Positions 1 to 6,853 of a DNA stretch of 15,226 nucleotides are shown here, piece after piece (within the stretch, counting starts at the first letter, position 1; every line of letters starts with the position of its first letter). Source of the DNA: Spirochaetales bacterium (lineage in GTDB: Bacteria; Spirochaetota; Spirochaetia; JABMQR01); contig JAGLNY010000052.1 in the NCBI GenBank assembly GCA_023139255.1, positions 1 to 15,226 of the forward strand, written 5' to 3'. The notes below the pieces were generated by a model, which was given only the letters and a program-made list of their open reading frames with translations, did no database searches and was not told where the DNA came from. Made by a program: the position numbers and the translations under genes.

Positions 1-425
1 TGATTGATATAAATCTGAATGGAGTTTTTTTTCTTTCAAAAATGGTAATACCGGGAATGAAAAAAAGGGGTTGGGGCAGAATTATTAACACATCGTCCGT
101 AGCAGCCAAGAGCGGCGGGATTACAGCGGGAACTGCATATTCCACTTCAAAGGGAGCAGTTATTGCTTTGACTTTTAGTTTAGCTTTAGAGCTGGCATCC
201 TTCGGTATTACTGTTAATGGAATTGCCCCTGCCTATGTTAAGACCCCTATGGTTACCGAACAACTAACTGAAAAGCAGCGTCAGGAACTTTTGAAGAAGA
301 TTCCTGTTGGCCGGTTCTGCGAAGCAGAGGAGTTTGCTCATGTGGTAACCTTCCTGGCTGATGACAAAGCCGGCTTTATTACCGGAGAGATAATAGACCA
401 GAATGGTGGGCTGCATTTCGATTAG
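1..425 (+). CDS. Short-chain dehydrogenase/reductase (SDR), C-terminal part
   Basis: This is the last 140 residues of a classical SDR oxidoreductase. The gene enters from outside the window, and its reading frame begins at base 3. Visible landmarks are the INLNGVFF helix before the active site, the NTSS strand with the catalytic serine (visible residue 32), the YSTSK motif giving Tyr46 and Lys50, the GITVNGIAP segment, and the terminal FITGEIIDQNGG segment that closes the fold. The N-terminal TGxxxGIG cofactor loop lies off the window. Family knowledge: NAD(P)-dependent oxidation or reduction of a hydroxyl or ketone, soluble, usually tetrameric, FabG/gluconate-dehydrogenase-like. The substrate cannot be read from the sequence. 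It lies 85 bases upstream of the aminotransferase on the same strand with no obvious terminator between them, so a shared operon is likely. The partial length is due to the window edge, not decay. Confidence 0.93.
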   Translation, partial: IDINLNGVFFLSKMVIPGMKKRGWGRIINTSSVAAKSGGITAGTAYSTSKGAVIALTFSLALELASFGITVNGIAPAYVKTPMVTEQLTEKQRQELLKKIPVGRFCEAEEFAHVVTFLADDKAGFITGEIIDQNGGLHFD

Positions 426-483
426 AGTAGCTTCTTAACTCCGATTGAACTGTGGGATTCTACGATAAAATTATTACAAATTT

Positions 484-501
484 GATATAGATATAGATAT
501 A
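484..501 (+). repeat. Three tandem GATATA hexamers ahead of the aminotransferase start
   Basis: GATATA is repeated three times and runs directly into the weak Shine-Dalgarno-like AGGAAA (501-506) and the ATG at 511. The short tandem repeat could vary in length by slippage and so alter spacing upstream of the ribosome binding site. This is inference; the repeat may simply be AT-rich leader. Confidence 0.5.
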
Positions 502-510
502 GGAAATAAT

Positions 511-1818
511 ATGGAAAAACATAAGAATGTTTTAGCAATTGATGGTGGAATACCGGTTAGGATCAAACCACTGCCGGAAGAATCTCCTGGGATTCATTAT
601 TATGACAGCGAAGAACGGGAAGCAGTTCTTGATGTATTGACGAATCGCAGCCCGTTCAGATTTTATGGCCCACATGTAACAAACAAATGTCAGGTGTTGG
701 AAGAGGAAATATGCAGCAAATACAATATAAAGCATTCACTGTGCGTAAATAGTGGAACCGCGGCTATTTATATTGCTTTAGCAGCTTTGGAAATCGGCCC
801 CGGAGATGAAGTGTTGTTGCCTGGATATTTGTGGACAAGCTGTATTAATGCTATTATCACACTGGGAGCTATACCAAGGCTGGTCGATATTGATGATACT
901 TTTACTATGTGTCCAGAAGATCTTGAAAAAAAGATTAATAAACATTCTAAAGTCGTTCTGTATATCAATATGAGTGGAACAACTGGAAGAATTGATGAGA
1001 TCAAAAAGATTTCGAAGCAACATGAGATTAAAGTTCTTGAAGATAATTGCCAGGCATTCGGTGGTAAATTCAAAGGTGTACCTACTGGAACCATCGGAGA
1101 TATCGGGATTGTCAGTTTTCAACTTAACAAAGTAATCACTTCAGGTGAAGGTGGCTTGATAATGTGCAATGATGAGCATCTATTTAGAAGATGTTTTGGC
1201 ATTCATGATCTTGGCTATGCCCGTGACAAACTTGGGATTCTGATGGATACAAGCTGTGATGAGAAGTACCATATGTGGGGAACCGGTTCCCGGATGAGTG
1301 AACTCCAGGGTGCTGTTCTACTTGCACAATTTAGAAAGGTTGATAAAATTATTTCTAAAATGCATAGGGCAAAATATACGATTCGTGAGAATATTAATAA
1401 TATCGATGGTATATTGCTGCGCACAATTATCGATCCAGATGGGGACACAGGTTCTTTTCTCATAATTACTTTGCCGGGCAGGCAGATATGTCAAAAGTTT
1501 GTCGAAGCACTTCGCGCCGAAGGAATAAGGAGTAAAGGGTATGCAAATCCCTGTGTTTCTTTTCTGGAATGGGGATTACATCTATATTACAATAATAAAA
1601 GCTTGGTGAATAAAAAAAGTCTACATCCAGGTGGCTGGCCATGGACCTTGTCGGAAAATTATTTTTCTACTGATTATAACTACCGAAAAGGTGAATTACC
1701 TGTTTGTGATGAGCTGTTTGACCAATCCTGTCTGTTGAAAATTTCTTCAGCATTGACTGAAAAGGATGTTGAGAACATTATTTCTGCTATTAGGAAAGTT
1801 AGCGCGCACCTGCTTTAA
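511..1818 (+). CDS. DegT/DnrJ/EryC1/StrS-family PLP aminotransferase
   Basis: A 435-residue fold-type I aminotransferase of the sugar/cyclitol class. Key residues are visible: the phosphate-binding SGTAA at 81-85, Asp178 in LEDNCQA, which contacts the pyridine nitrogen of PLP, and Lys207 in SFQLNKVITSGEGG, which forms the internal aldimine. The SFQ..K.xTSGEGG pattern is closest to the glutamine:scyllo-inosose and 2-deoxy-scyllo-inosose aminotransferase group (StsC/BtrR type) rather than to the nucleotide-sugar aminotransferases. That comparison is from memory of the family. Length is normal for this group. The role would be transfer of an amino group from Glu or Gln to a keto-sugar or keto-cyclitol. 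It sits between two SDR genes, which could supply the ketone. The ATG at 511 follows a weak AGGAAA. The exact substrate is unknown. Confidence 0.9.
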   Translation: MEKHKNVLAIDGGIPVRIKPLPEESPGIHYYDSEEREAVLDVLTNRSPFRFYGPHVTNKCQVLEEEICSKYNIKHSLCVNSGTAAIYIALAALEIGPGDEVLLPGYLWTSCINAIITLGAIPRLVDIDDTFTMCPEDLEKKINKHSKVVLYINMSGTTGRIDEIKKISKQHEIKVLEDNCQAFGGKFKGVPTGTIGDIGIVSFQLNKVITSGEGGLIMCNDEHLFRRCFGIHDLGYARDKLGILMDTSCDEKYHMWGTGSRMSELQGAVLLAQFRKVDKIISKMHRAKYTIRENINNIDGILLRTIIDPDGDTGSFLIITLPGRQICQKFVEALRAEGIRSKGYANPCVSFLEWGLHLYYNNKSLVNKKSLHPGGWPWTLSENYFSTDYNYRKGELPVCDELFDQSCLLKISSALTEKDVENIISAIRKVSAHLL

Positions 1819-1875
1819 GACTGGAGACTTCTACCTGTTTATTATGTATTATAAAAAACTCAATGAAGGAATGTT

Positions 1876-2640
1876 ATGGAAAGATTAAGAGAAAAAAAAG
1901 CCATTATAACCGGTGGAGCAAGCGGAATAGGTTTTGAAATTGCTTCGAGATTTCTGCAGGAGGGAGCCGATATACTAATAGCTGGCAGAACAGAGAGCAG
2001 ATTATATGACGCCCAGAAAAAACTGTGCAGCGATCATAAAAGGGTTCTCTGTTTTAAGGTCGATATCGCCAGTGAAGCACTTGTAAAGAATATGTTTCAT
2101 TTTGCTTTAGAAGAATGGGGAAGGGTGGATGTTTTGGTCAATAACGCCGGAGCTATGAGAATCAATAAATCATTGACTGATACAACATGGAATGAATGGA
2201 CCAGTGTAATCGATACTAATATAAACGGAACGTTTTTGTGCTGCCGGGAAGCAGCTGGAATTATGAAGAAGCAACGATTTGGTAGGATAATTAATATCAG
2301 CTCAATGTCAGGATATATTGCGAATAGGTATTTTCATGTTGGTTCTTACGAGGTTTCTAAATCCGCCCATAGTATGTTAACCAAGGTTTTTGCGCTGGAA
2401 TTGGCTGAATATGGTATTACTGTAAACGCAATCGCACCCGGTTATTATGATACACAACCTAACAGGGATTTTTTTCAAAATAACGCCGATCTCAGAAATA
2501 GAATAAATGAGATGATTCCCAAAGGAAAATTGGGAAATATTGAGGAACTGGGTCATCTTGCAACCTATCTGTCCAGTGACGTAGTAGAATATCTTACAGG
2601 TCAGACTATTATCATCGATGGTGGATATACAATCTGGTAA
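1876..2640 (+). CDS. Short-chain dehydrogenase/reductase (SDR), complete
   Basis: A full-length 254-residue classical SDR. In order it shows the TGGASGIG cofactor loop (12-19), AGR at 36-38 (an Arg after strand beta-2, which usually favours NADP), NNAG (89-92), Asn115, Ser143 in the NISSMSG strand, and the catalytic pair Tyr158/Lys162 in SYEVSK. It ends with LTGQTIIIDGGY. All active-site residues are present, so the enzyme should be functional. The start ATG at 1876 is preceded by GAAGGA with about 5 bases of spacing. It is one of two SDRs flanking the aminotransferase. The two are paralogous in type but clearly different in sequence, so they may act on successive hydroxyls of one substrate or in opposite directions. 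It resembles gluconate 5-dehydrogenase/3-oxoacyl reductase-like SDRs; the substrate is not determinable here. Confidence 0.93.
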   Translation: MERLREKKAIITGGASGIGFEIASRFLQEGADILIAGRTESRLYDAQKKLCSDHKRVLCFKVDIASEALVKNMFHFALEEWGRVDVLVNNAGAMRINKSLTDTTWNEWTSVIDTNINGTFLCCREAAGIMKKQRFGRIINISSMSGYIANRYFHVGSYEVSKSAHSMLTKVFALELAEYGITVNAIAPGYYDTQPNRDFFQNNADLRNRINEMIPKGKLGNIEELGHLATYLSSDVVEYLTGQTIIIDGGYTIW

Positions 2641-2643
2641 AAC

Positions 2644-4359
2644 ATGAAAAATAAAAACATTAAAATCGTAGACTTGGTTAAAGAAGAAATCGGTGAGCTG
2701 CCTTTTACAAAAGCAATTGAATCCCTTTTGATGGAAATACTAAATATAGATACTTCTCCGGAACAGGAAATCAAACAATTAGGGAAAGCCGAAGCACTAG
2801 TCTTTGGGAAGCTTTCTGAGTATTTGAAAGGATTGGTTAATCTTGATGGTATGCTGATCAAGCATCCTGTTGCGGCTAATATTGAGGGACACGAATTTTA
2901 CACAAAGGTTTTTCCCTATCCTGGAACTAAAGAAATCCCTGCTGACTATGTTTATAATAATAGATACAATTTACTTTATCTGGTTGAATCAAAATCAGAT
3001 AAAAAGGGTAGGAATGTTGGACTAAATGCCCATATTGATGTTGTTACACCCTATTTTCCCCCCGAAAAAGATAGTTTATATATTCGAGGACGAGGTTCAA
3101 CCGATGATAAAGGTGGCGTAATGGTTATTATCGGAGCTCTGGCAATTCTTGACTCATTAGTTAAAAAAGGCAGGGTCGAATTGATGAGTAGTATATCAGC
3201 TATGTTTGTAATTGATGAAGAATTGGGTGGAAATGGATCTTTGTCTGTTGCTATGGATCATGATTTACAAAGAAACTATTATGATTCACTTTTGGTTCTC
3301 GAATGCGCCGGCAACAGGGTTTATGCTGGGAATCGGGGGGCAGTATTCATCAAGGTTGAAGGGATTCTAAAGCAGAAATCGGATGAGCAAACTCAATCCA
3401 TATTATTGGAAAGCATTGCTTTTGGAATTGTGAGTATAGTTATGGAAGGCCTGAGGATCAAAAAGGAGAGCCGACATTCGCTTTTTCCTCAGAATCCTGT
3501 ATATACCTGTACAGGTATCCTTGGCCCTTTCGGAAAACATGCTTCTGGAATATGTGATAACATTGTATTTCTATTGGCCGGATTAGAGAGTGCTGACGTG
3601 CTGGTAGTAATGGAGGCTATTAAGTGGGGGTTGAGTAAATATATACGATTTTTTGGGGATAAAAAAAATATGCTTGACTCCCTGACAGGTAGTCCCAAGA
3701 TTGTTATGCATTATACATTTGACAAGAAAGAAAACAAAAGATATCAAGTATGTATTCATGGTTCAGGAGGTCATATGGGTTCTCTTCCGGAAAATGATGC
3801 TGCAATTACAAAATGGGCTTTTATCGTAAAAGAATTAACTGAATTGAAACTCAGGCTCAGTATTGATTTTTCAATTTATTTTCCAGGAAAGCAAACGATA
3901 GAAAGTATTATCTTTGAAGGTGCCCAATCCTTTCTTCCTTGTCATAAAATGGAAGATGTATGCAACAGGATTGAAAAAGCCTTTATACAAGGTGTTGGAG
4001 AGTATGATTCCAGATTGAACCGCAAGAAACCTTCTATCAATTGGTCAATATCTTTCGATAAACTTCATAATGAAGCATTCGTTACTGATCCGGAATCAGA
4101 AAGTGTAAGGAATGTAGTCACTTCTGCATTAGAGGCAGGAATTAGTACCCGGGAGCAGGTATTGGAAGGATGGGATGCTTCTTGTGACGCAAGGATTTTT
4201 GCTTTGGAATATCCGGGTATCCCGGTTATCACGACAGGACCTGGAGAGCTCAATAGTGCACATTCTGATAAAGAGGCTCTTTTTCTTCCCGATTTTTATA
4301 ATAGTATTCTATTTACAGTCCTGTATATCTTGAAAGAAACGAATTCAAAAGTTCCTTAG
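2644..4359 (+). CDS. M20-family metallopeptidase/amidohydrolase, long form
   Basis: A 571-residue zinc-dependent hydrolase of the M20 clan (ArgE/DapE/PepV/RocB-like). Expected dinuclear-metal residues are visible: His130 and Asp132 in NAHIDVV, Asp154 in GRGSTDDKGG, the general base Glu192 and metal ligand Glu193 in DEELGGNGS, Glu220 in VLECAG, and His540 in LNSAHSDKEA. GGHMGSLPEND in the lid domain matches the substrate-binding histidine segment. No signal peptide is seen, so it is cytosolic. It is longer than the usual 370-470 residues, with extra sequence in the N-terminal and lid regions. The start lies 3 bases after the SDR stop with no strong Shine-Dalgarno of its own, implying translational coupling. 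Family chemistry is hydrolysis of an amide or peptide bond next to a carboxylate. Here it may deacylate or cleave the amino compound handled by the neighbouring enzymes. Confidence 0.9.
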   Translation: MKNKNIKIVDLVKEEIGELPFTKAIESLLMEILNIDTSPEQEIKQLGKAEALVFGKLSEYLKGLVNLDGMLIKHPVAANIEGHEFYTKVFPYPGTKEIPADYVYNNRYNLLYLVESKSDKKGRNVGLNAHIDVVTPYFPPEKDSLYIRGRGSTDDKGGVMVIIGALAILDSLVKKGRVELMSSISAMFVIDEELGGNGSLSVAMDHDLQRNYYDSLLVLECAGNRVYAGNRGAVFIKVEGILKQKSDEQTQSILLESIAFGIVSIVMEGLRIKKESRHSLFPQNPVYTCTGILGPFGKHASGICDNIVFLLAGLESADVLVVMEAIKWGLSKYIRFFGDKKNMLDSLTGSPKIVMHYTFDKKENKRYQVCIHGSGGHMGSLPENDAAITKWAFIVKELTELKLRLSIDFSIYFPGKQTIESIIFEGAQSFLPCHKMEDVCNRIEKAFIQGVGEYDSRLNRKKPSINWSISFDKLHNEAFVTDPESESVRNVVTSALEAGISTREQVLEGWDASCDARIFALEYPGIPVITTGPGELNSAHSDKEALFLPDFYNSILFTVLYILKETNSKVP

Positions 4360-4363
4360 AAAA

Positions 4364-5218
4364 TTGTCCGGAAAAGTGTTGACAACCCTTAAACTCCTTA
4401 AGAATGGTCGGTCGGTTTTTTTGGTTTTGTGCGAGAATGCGTTTCTTCCTGATTCCTTCTTTTCACTGGAACGAGAAAAGATCTTCATAAGTAGTTTGAG
4501 AGGGAATCCTCATTATAGAAGTATAGTTGAGTATGTAAGCCGGAATCGATATGGAACACGGGAGCAGATACGAAAAGCAGTAGGAATGAAAACAGGAGGA
4601 TCACTTTCCATTCTGCTGAAGGATCTGGAAGGGTGCGGATTTATTGAAAAATACACGCCTCTACATTTGGGCGCGGACAGCATCAATGTAAGGTACTGTA
4701 TATCTGATGAATATTTGCAATTCTATTTTAAATTTGTGCATCCCGTTATGTCGCGAATTAAGAATAGAGAGTTCCTCACAGACCCTGCACGTGGTCTCAA
4801 TATGTCGAGTTTCCGAAAGAGCCTGGGATTTAGTTTTGAGCGATGGTGCCGGAAACATAACTACTTGTTTGCCAAAATACTGGGGTTTGACAGAATTGAA
4901 TACAAGTGTGGTGCCTTCTACAACCGTAAAGCAGCGGAAATGGAAGAGGGTTTCCAGATCGATCTGGCCTATATAAGGAAAGATTCCAAGGTGTTGATAT
5001 GCGAGAATAAATATGCGGATGCACCAGTTGGCACAACCGCAGCAAATGAAGTCCAGCGAAAAGTAAATCTCTTCCAGATCAGCTGCCCAAAATACAGAAA
5101 TTACACATTCGAGACCGTTCTCATCACAACTGAAGGTGAGAAAAATGCGTTGCATCACAGAGATTTTTTTGATCACGTTATAACCTTTGAAGATATCTTT
5201 GACAGCAAATATTGGTAA
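4364..5218 (+). pseudogene. 5'-truncated ATPase with intact C-terminal winged-helix and PD-(D/E)XK-like half
   Basis: The 284-residue open frame begins at a TTG four bases after the peptidase stop and has no P-loop. From about residue 8 it matches what I recall of the C-terminal half of DUF234-type ATPases: a winged-helix part (NPHYRSIVEYV, GTREQIRKAV, LLKDLEGCGFIEKYTP), the YCISDEYLQFYFKF strand, then FERWCRKH and a nuclease-like core with Asp200 (GFQIDL) and Glu214-x-Lys216 (CENKY). The ATPase domain that normally precedes this, about 200 residues, is missing, and the preceding bases belong to the peptidase gene. This fits a deletion or insertion that fused the remnant to the operon end. 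The frame is otherwise undamaged, so the loss is recent or the half-protein is still made. Alternative reading: a free-standing nuclease-like protein translated by coupling. Confidence 0.6.
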
Positions 5219-5250
5219 TAAAACAGCACATACTCAGCCTGCAAATACGA

Positions 5251-6363
5251 TTAATTTAAGCTTTTTACCCATTCTCTAAAGAAGGGATCGGAAAATTGGT
5301 AGTTTTTACTTTTTTTAAGAATGATTTTTCTATCAATCAGTCTATTAGCGGCTTTTTTAGCTGACTGCGTCAGATCAATTTGAGATAACTTAAGAAACTC
5401 TTTTGAAATATTGCTGTTGCCATTTTTGGAAAGGGAGAGAGCTTTGATGAATAGTATTTGCTGACTTGATAAAGAATCATATATTTTTTCATAACTGTTT
5501 TTCAGCATAGAAAGCATATTCCGAAGTGCCCTTTTTACCGTATCTTCTGAAATTTCACTAGTATCTTCTGATTCAATCCATGTGTAAATACACAATTGCT
5601 GTATGTCCCCAGGTATTTCATAGCATAAATCAAAAATGTAATTAATAACTTCTCTACTTACTTTTCTTTTTCCATTTTTACTGAAACGTTTTAAAATAAA
5701 TTCTTCAAATAATCCTCTTTTTATGGGAAGAATATCCATACATATCGCTGTTTTGTAAAAGGGTGATTTGTAATCGGTAAAAATATCTATCATTTTGTTT
5801 CTGATACTGCCGGCAAATATATAGGGAACCTTTGTGTGAGATTGTATTTTACTTCTCATTGTTGCAAGGACTTTTTCAGTTTCAGGGATATGTGCAACAT
5901 CCTGAAATTCATCAAAAACAACTACATGCTTTTTTAGTGACTCAATTAAATCGAGTAATTCTTCAAGAGAACCAACTGTCATTTTAGGTGTGTCAGATGA
6001 GAATCCGATATTCGTTTGTCCTGTATTTTGGTCAAAAGAAAATGTTGGCCTTAAATATGAAAACTGTTTAATAATTTTTATAAGGAATGATTGTTTTTTT
6101 TCGTAACTGATAATTCCCTGAAGAATCTTTTTACAGACATCATCTATATTTCTAGCAGTCCAGAAATCAATATACAAGATTTTTTTTTCAGAAATTTGTC
6201 TTACACATTCATGTATAAGAGAGGATTTTCCAACTCGTCTTTCACCTATCAGATAAACACGGCTGTTTGAATTGATGTGAGTTTTTAGAATATTTAACTC
6301 TTCTTCTCTCCCACAAAAATCTTTTCCTGTAACAAATTTCCCTGATATAAATGGATAATTCAA
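5251..6363 (-). CDS. AAA+ family ATP-binding protein (archaeal-ATPase type)
   Basis: A protein of about 370 residues with the family's usual beginning (NYPFISGKFVTGKDFCGREEEL), Walker A GERRVGKSS (residues 40-48 from the chosen start), Walker B VVVFDEFQD (Asp151/Glu152), a sensor-like strand YIFAGSIRNKM, and a C-terminal winged-helix domain ending FREWVKSLN. I chose the TTG at 6363 because AAGGGG lies 6 bases before it and the conserved NYPF begins right after it. The in-frame ATG at 6417 sits inside the operator repeats and has no ribosome binding site. The gene is visibly more AT-rich than the mannosidase region, which suggests transfer. Proteins of this type are often found alone in archaea and anaerobic bacteria. 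Their function is largely unknown, though NTP-driven signalling or element-linked roles have been suggested. It ends tail to tail with the truncated ATPase. Confidence 0.88.
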   Translation of the reverse strand: MNYPFISGKFVTGKDFCGREEELNILKTHINSNSRVYLIGERRVGKSSLIHECVRQISEKKILYIDFWTARNIDDVCKKILQGIISYEKKQSFLIKIIKQFSYLRPTFSFDQNTGQTNIGFSSDTPKMTVGSLEELLDLIESLKKHVVVFDEFQDVAHIPETEKVLATMRSKIQSHTKVPYIFAGSIRNKMIDIFTDYKSPFYKTAICMDILPIKRGLFEEFILKRFSKNGKRKVSREVINYIFDLCYEIPGDIQQLCIYTWIESEDTSEISEDTVKRALRNMLSMLKNSYEKIYDSLSSQQILFIKALSLSKNGNSNISKEFLKLSQIDLTQSAKKAANRLIDRKIILKKSKNYQFSDPFFREWVKSLN

Positions 6364-6369
6364 TATATT

Positions 6370-6375
6370 CCCCTT
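6370..6375 (-). promoter_or_regulatory. Ribosome binding site deciding the TTG start
   Basis: On the minus strand AAGGGG is followed by 6 bases and then TTG at 6363-6361. This is the only Shine-Dalgarno-like site near the start of the ATPase frame, and it argues against the upstream ATG at 6417. Confidence 0.75.
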
Positions 6376-6386
6376 GAATCCTTTCG

Positions 6387-6428
6387 AACCATTTAGTTGC
6401 AAACTAAATGGTTGCAAACTAAATGGTT
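6387..6428. promoter_or_regulatory. Operator-like repeat array in the ATPase leader
   Basis: The 17-mer TTGCAAACTAAATGGTT occurs twice, at 6397-6413 and 6412-6428, with a 15-bp period. An inverted copy of its AACTAAATGGTT part lies at 6387-6397, giving a perfect inverted repeat of 11-bp arms (AACCATTTAGT / ACTAAATGGTT) around TGCAA. The array lies between the -10 box and the ribosome binding site of the ATPase gene, where a repressor or an autoregulator would act. The RNA could also fold into one of two alternative hairpins. Confidence 0.8.
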
Positions 6429-6434
6429 TAGTTA

Positions 6435-6462
6435 AGTATACTTTTTAAGAAATTATTGTCAA
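6435..6462 (-). promoter_or_regulatory. Sigma70-type promoter of the ATPase gene
   Basis: On the minus strand a consensus -35 TTGACA (6462-6457) is followed by a 16-base spacer and TATACT (6440-6435). Transcription would begin near 6428 and run through the repeat array into the TTG start. Both boxes are close to consensus, so the gene should be strongly expressed unless repressed. Confidence 0.75.
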
Positions 6463-6510
6463 CACATTGAGTTTTTTTATAAAGATTTTTCAATAAATTA
6501 TTTATGTGCC

Positions 6511-6539
6511 TTGACAAAATCCAGCTTTAAATATATAGT
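6511..6539 (+). promoter_or_regulatory. Sigma70-type promoter reading into the structured region
   Basis: TTGACA (6511-6516), a 17-base spacer and TATAGT (6534-6539) form a near-perfect promoter on the plus strand, divergent from the ATPase promoter with 48 bases between the two -35 boxes. No convincing protein gene follows for more than 1 kb on this strand, so its product is probably an RNA. Confidence 0.7.
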
Positions 6540-6549
6540 TGCATGCAAC
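6538..6549. promoter_or_regulatory. Perfect 12-bp palindrome at the start site
   Basis: GTTGCATGCAAC overlaps the end of the -10 box and the expected +1 of the plus-strand promoter, a typical repressor-site position. It shares the TTGCA core with the repeat array in front of the ATPase gene (6397-6428), so one regulator could touch both promoters. That link is inference. Confidence 0.5.
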
Positions 6550-6782
6550 AAACGTTCTATTCTCAAACGAGCGAGAGAAGTGGAGCAGCTTGATGGTCCA
6601 TTTCCGATGCGAGTGAACAACCGGAGGTTGTTTCAGGAGTTTGCGTTGCAAACTCCAAAGACGAAACCGAAAGGGTTCGTCCGAGATCGCAAGGTAAAAT
6701 ACCCCTGCCCCTTAAACGGCTTCGCAGTTTTCAGCGGAAGAGAACCACCCTTGGCGGTTCTGGCAGCTTGCCCTGGGGTATT
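6546..6782 (+). ncRNA. Candidate structured non-coding RNA (or palindromic element)
   Basis: About 240 bases downstream of a strong promoter fold, by eye, into an ordered series. TTCTC/GAGAA pairs at 6560-6579. Perfect hairpins follow at 6616-6632 (7 bp, loop GGA) and 6636-6656 (9 bp, loop GTT). A stem with a GAAA loop lies at 6660-6681 (8 of 9 paired). An 8-bp helix AATACCCC/GGGGTATT (6698-6705 with 6775-6782) encloses stems at 6714-6730, 6741-6761 (8 of 9 paired) and 6762-6772. The nested multibranch layout favours RNA folding over chance. A plus-strand frame of 130 codons spans the region, but its start is the TTG of the -35 box, it lacks a ribosome binding site and its protein is unlike any family I know. 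I cannot assign a known RNA class. The 3' end is uncertain, as only a weak stem with TTTCATT follows. Confidence 0.4.
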
Positions 6783-6853
6783 GATACCTTTCATTATTGG
6801 GTGTATTCGTATTAATTTTGATTTAGTAAGAGTGTTTAAGTTGCAGACTCAAG

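Noticed and set aside
3503..3518. Perfect 16-bp palindrome ATACCTGTACAGGTAT
   Set aside because: It lies inside the M20 coding sequence (frame fully explained), far from any promoter. One such palindrome is not surprising in 15 kb.
4661..5176. 171-codon minus-strand frame opposite the truncated ATPase
   Set aside because: It shows no family features and mirrors the plus-strand winged-helix and nuclease-like coding sequence.
5219..5250. Terminator between the convergent ATPase genes
   Set aside because: No GC-rich stem followed by a T-run is visible on either strand in this gap.
6616..6681. Integron attC sites or a CRISPR array
   Set aside because: The hairpins differ in sequence, have no repeated unit with spacers, and lack the conserved attC core (GTTRRRY).
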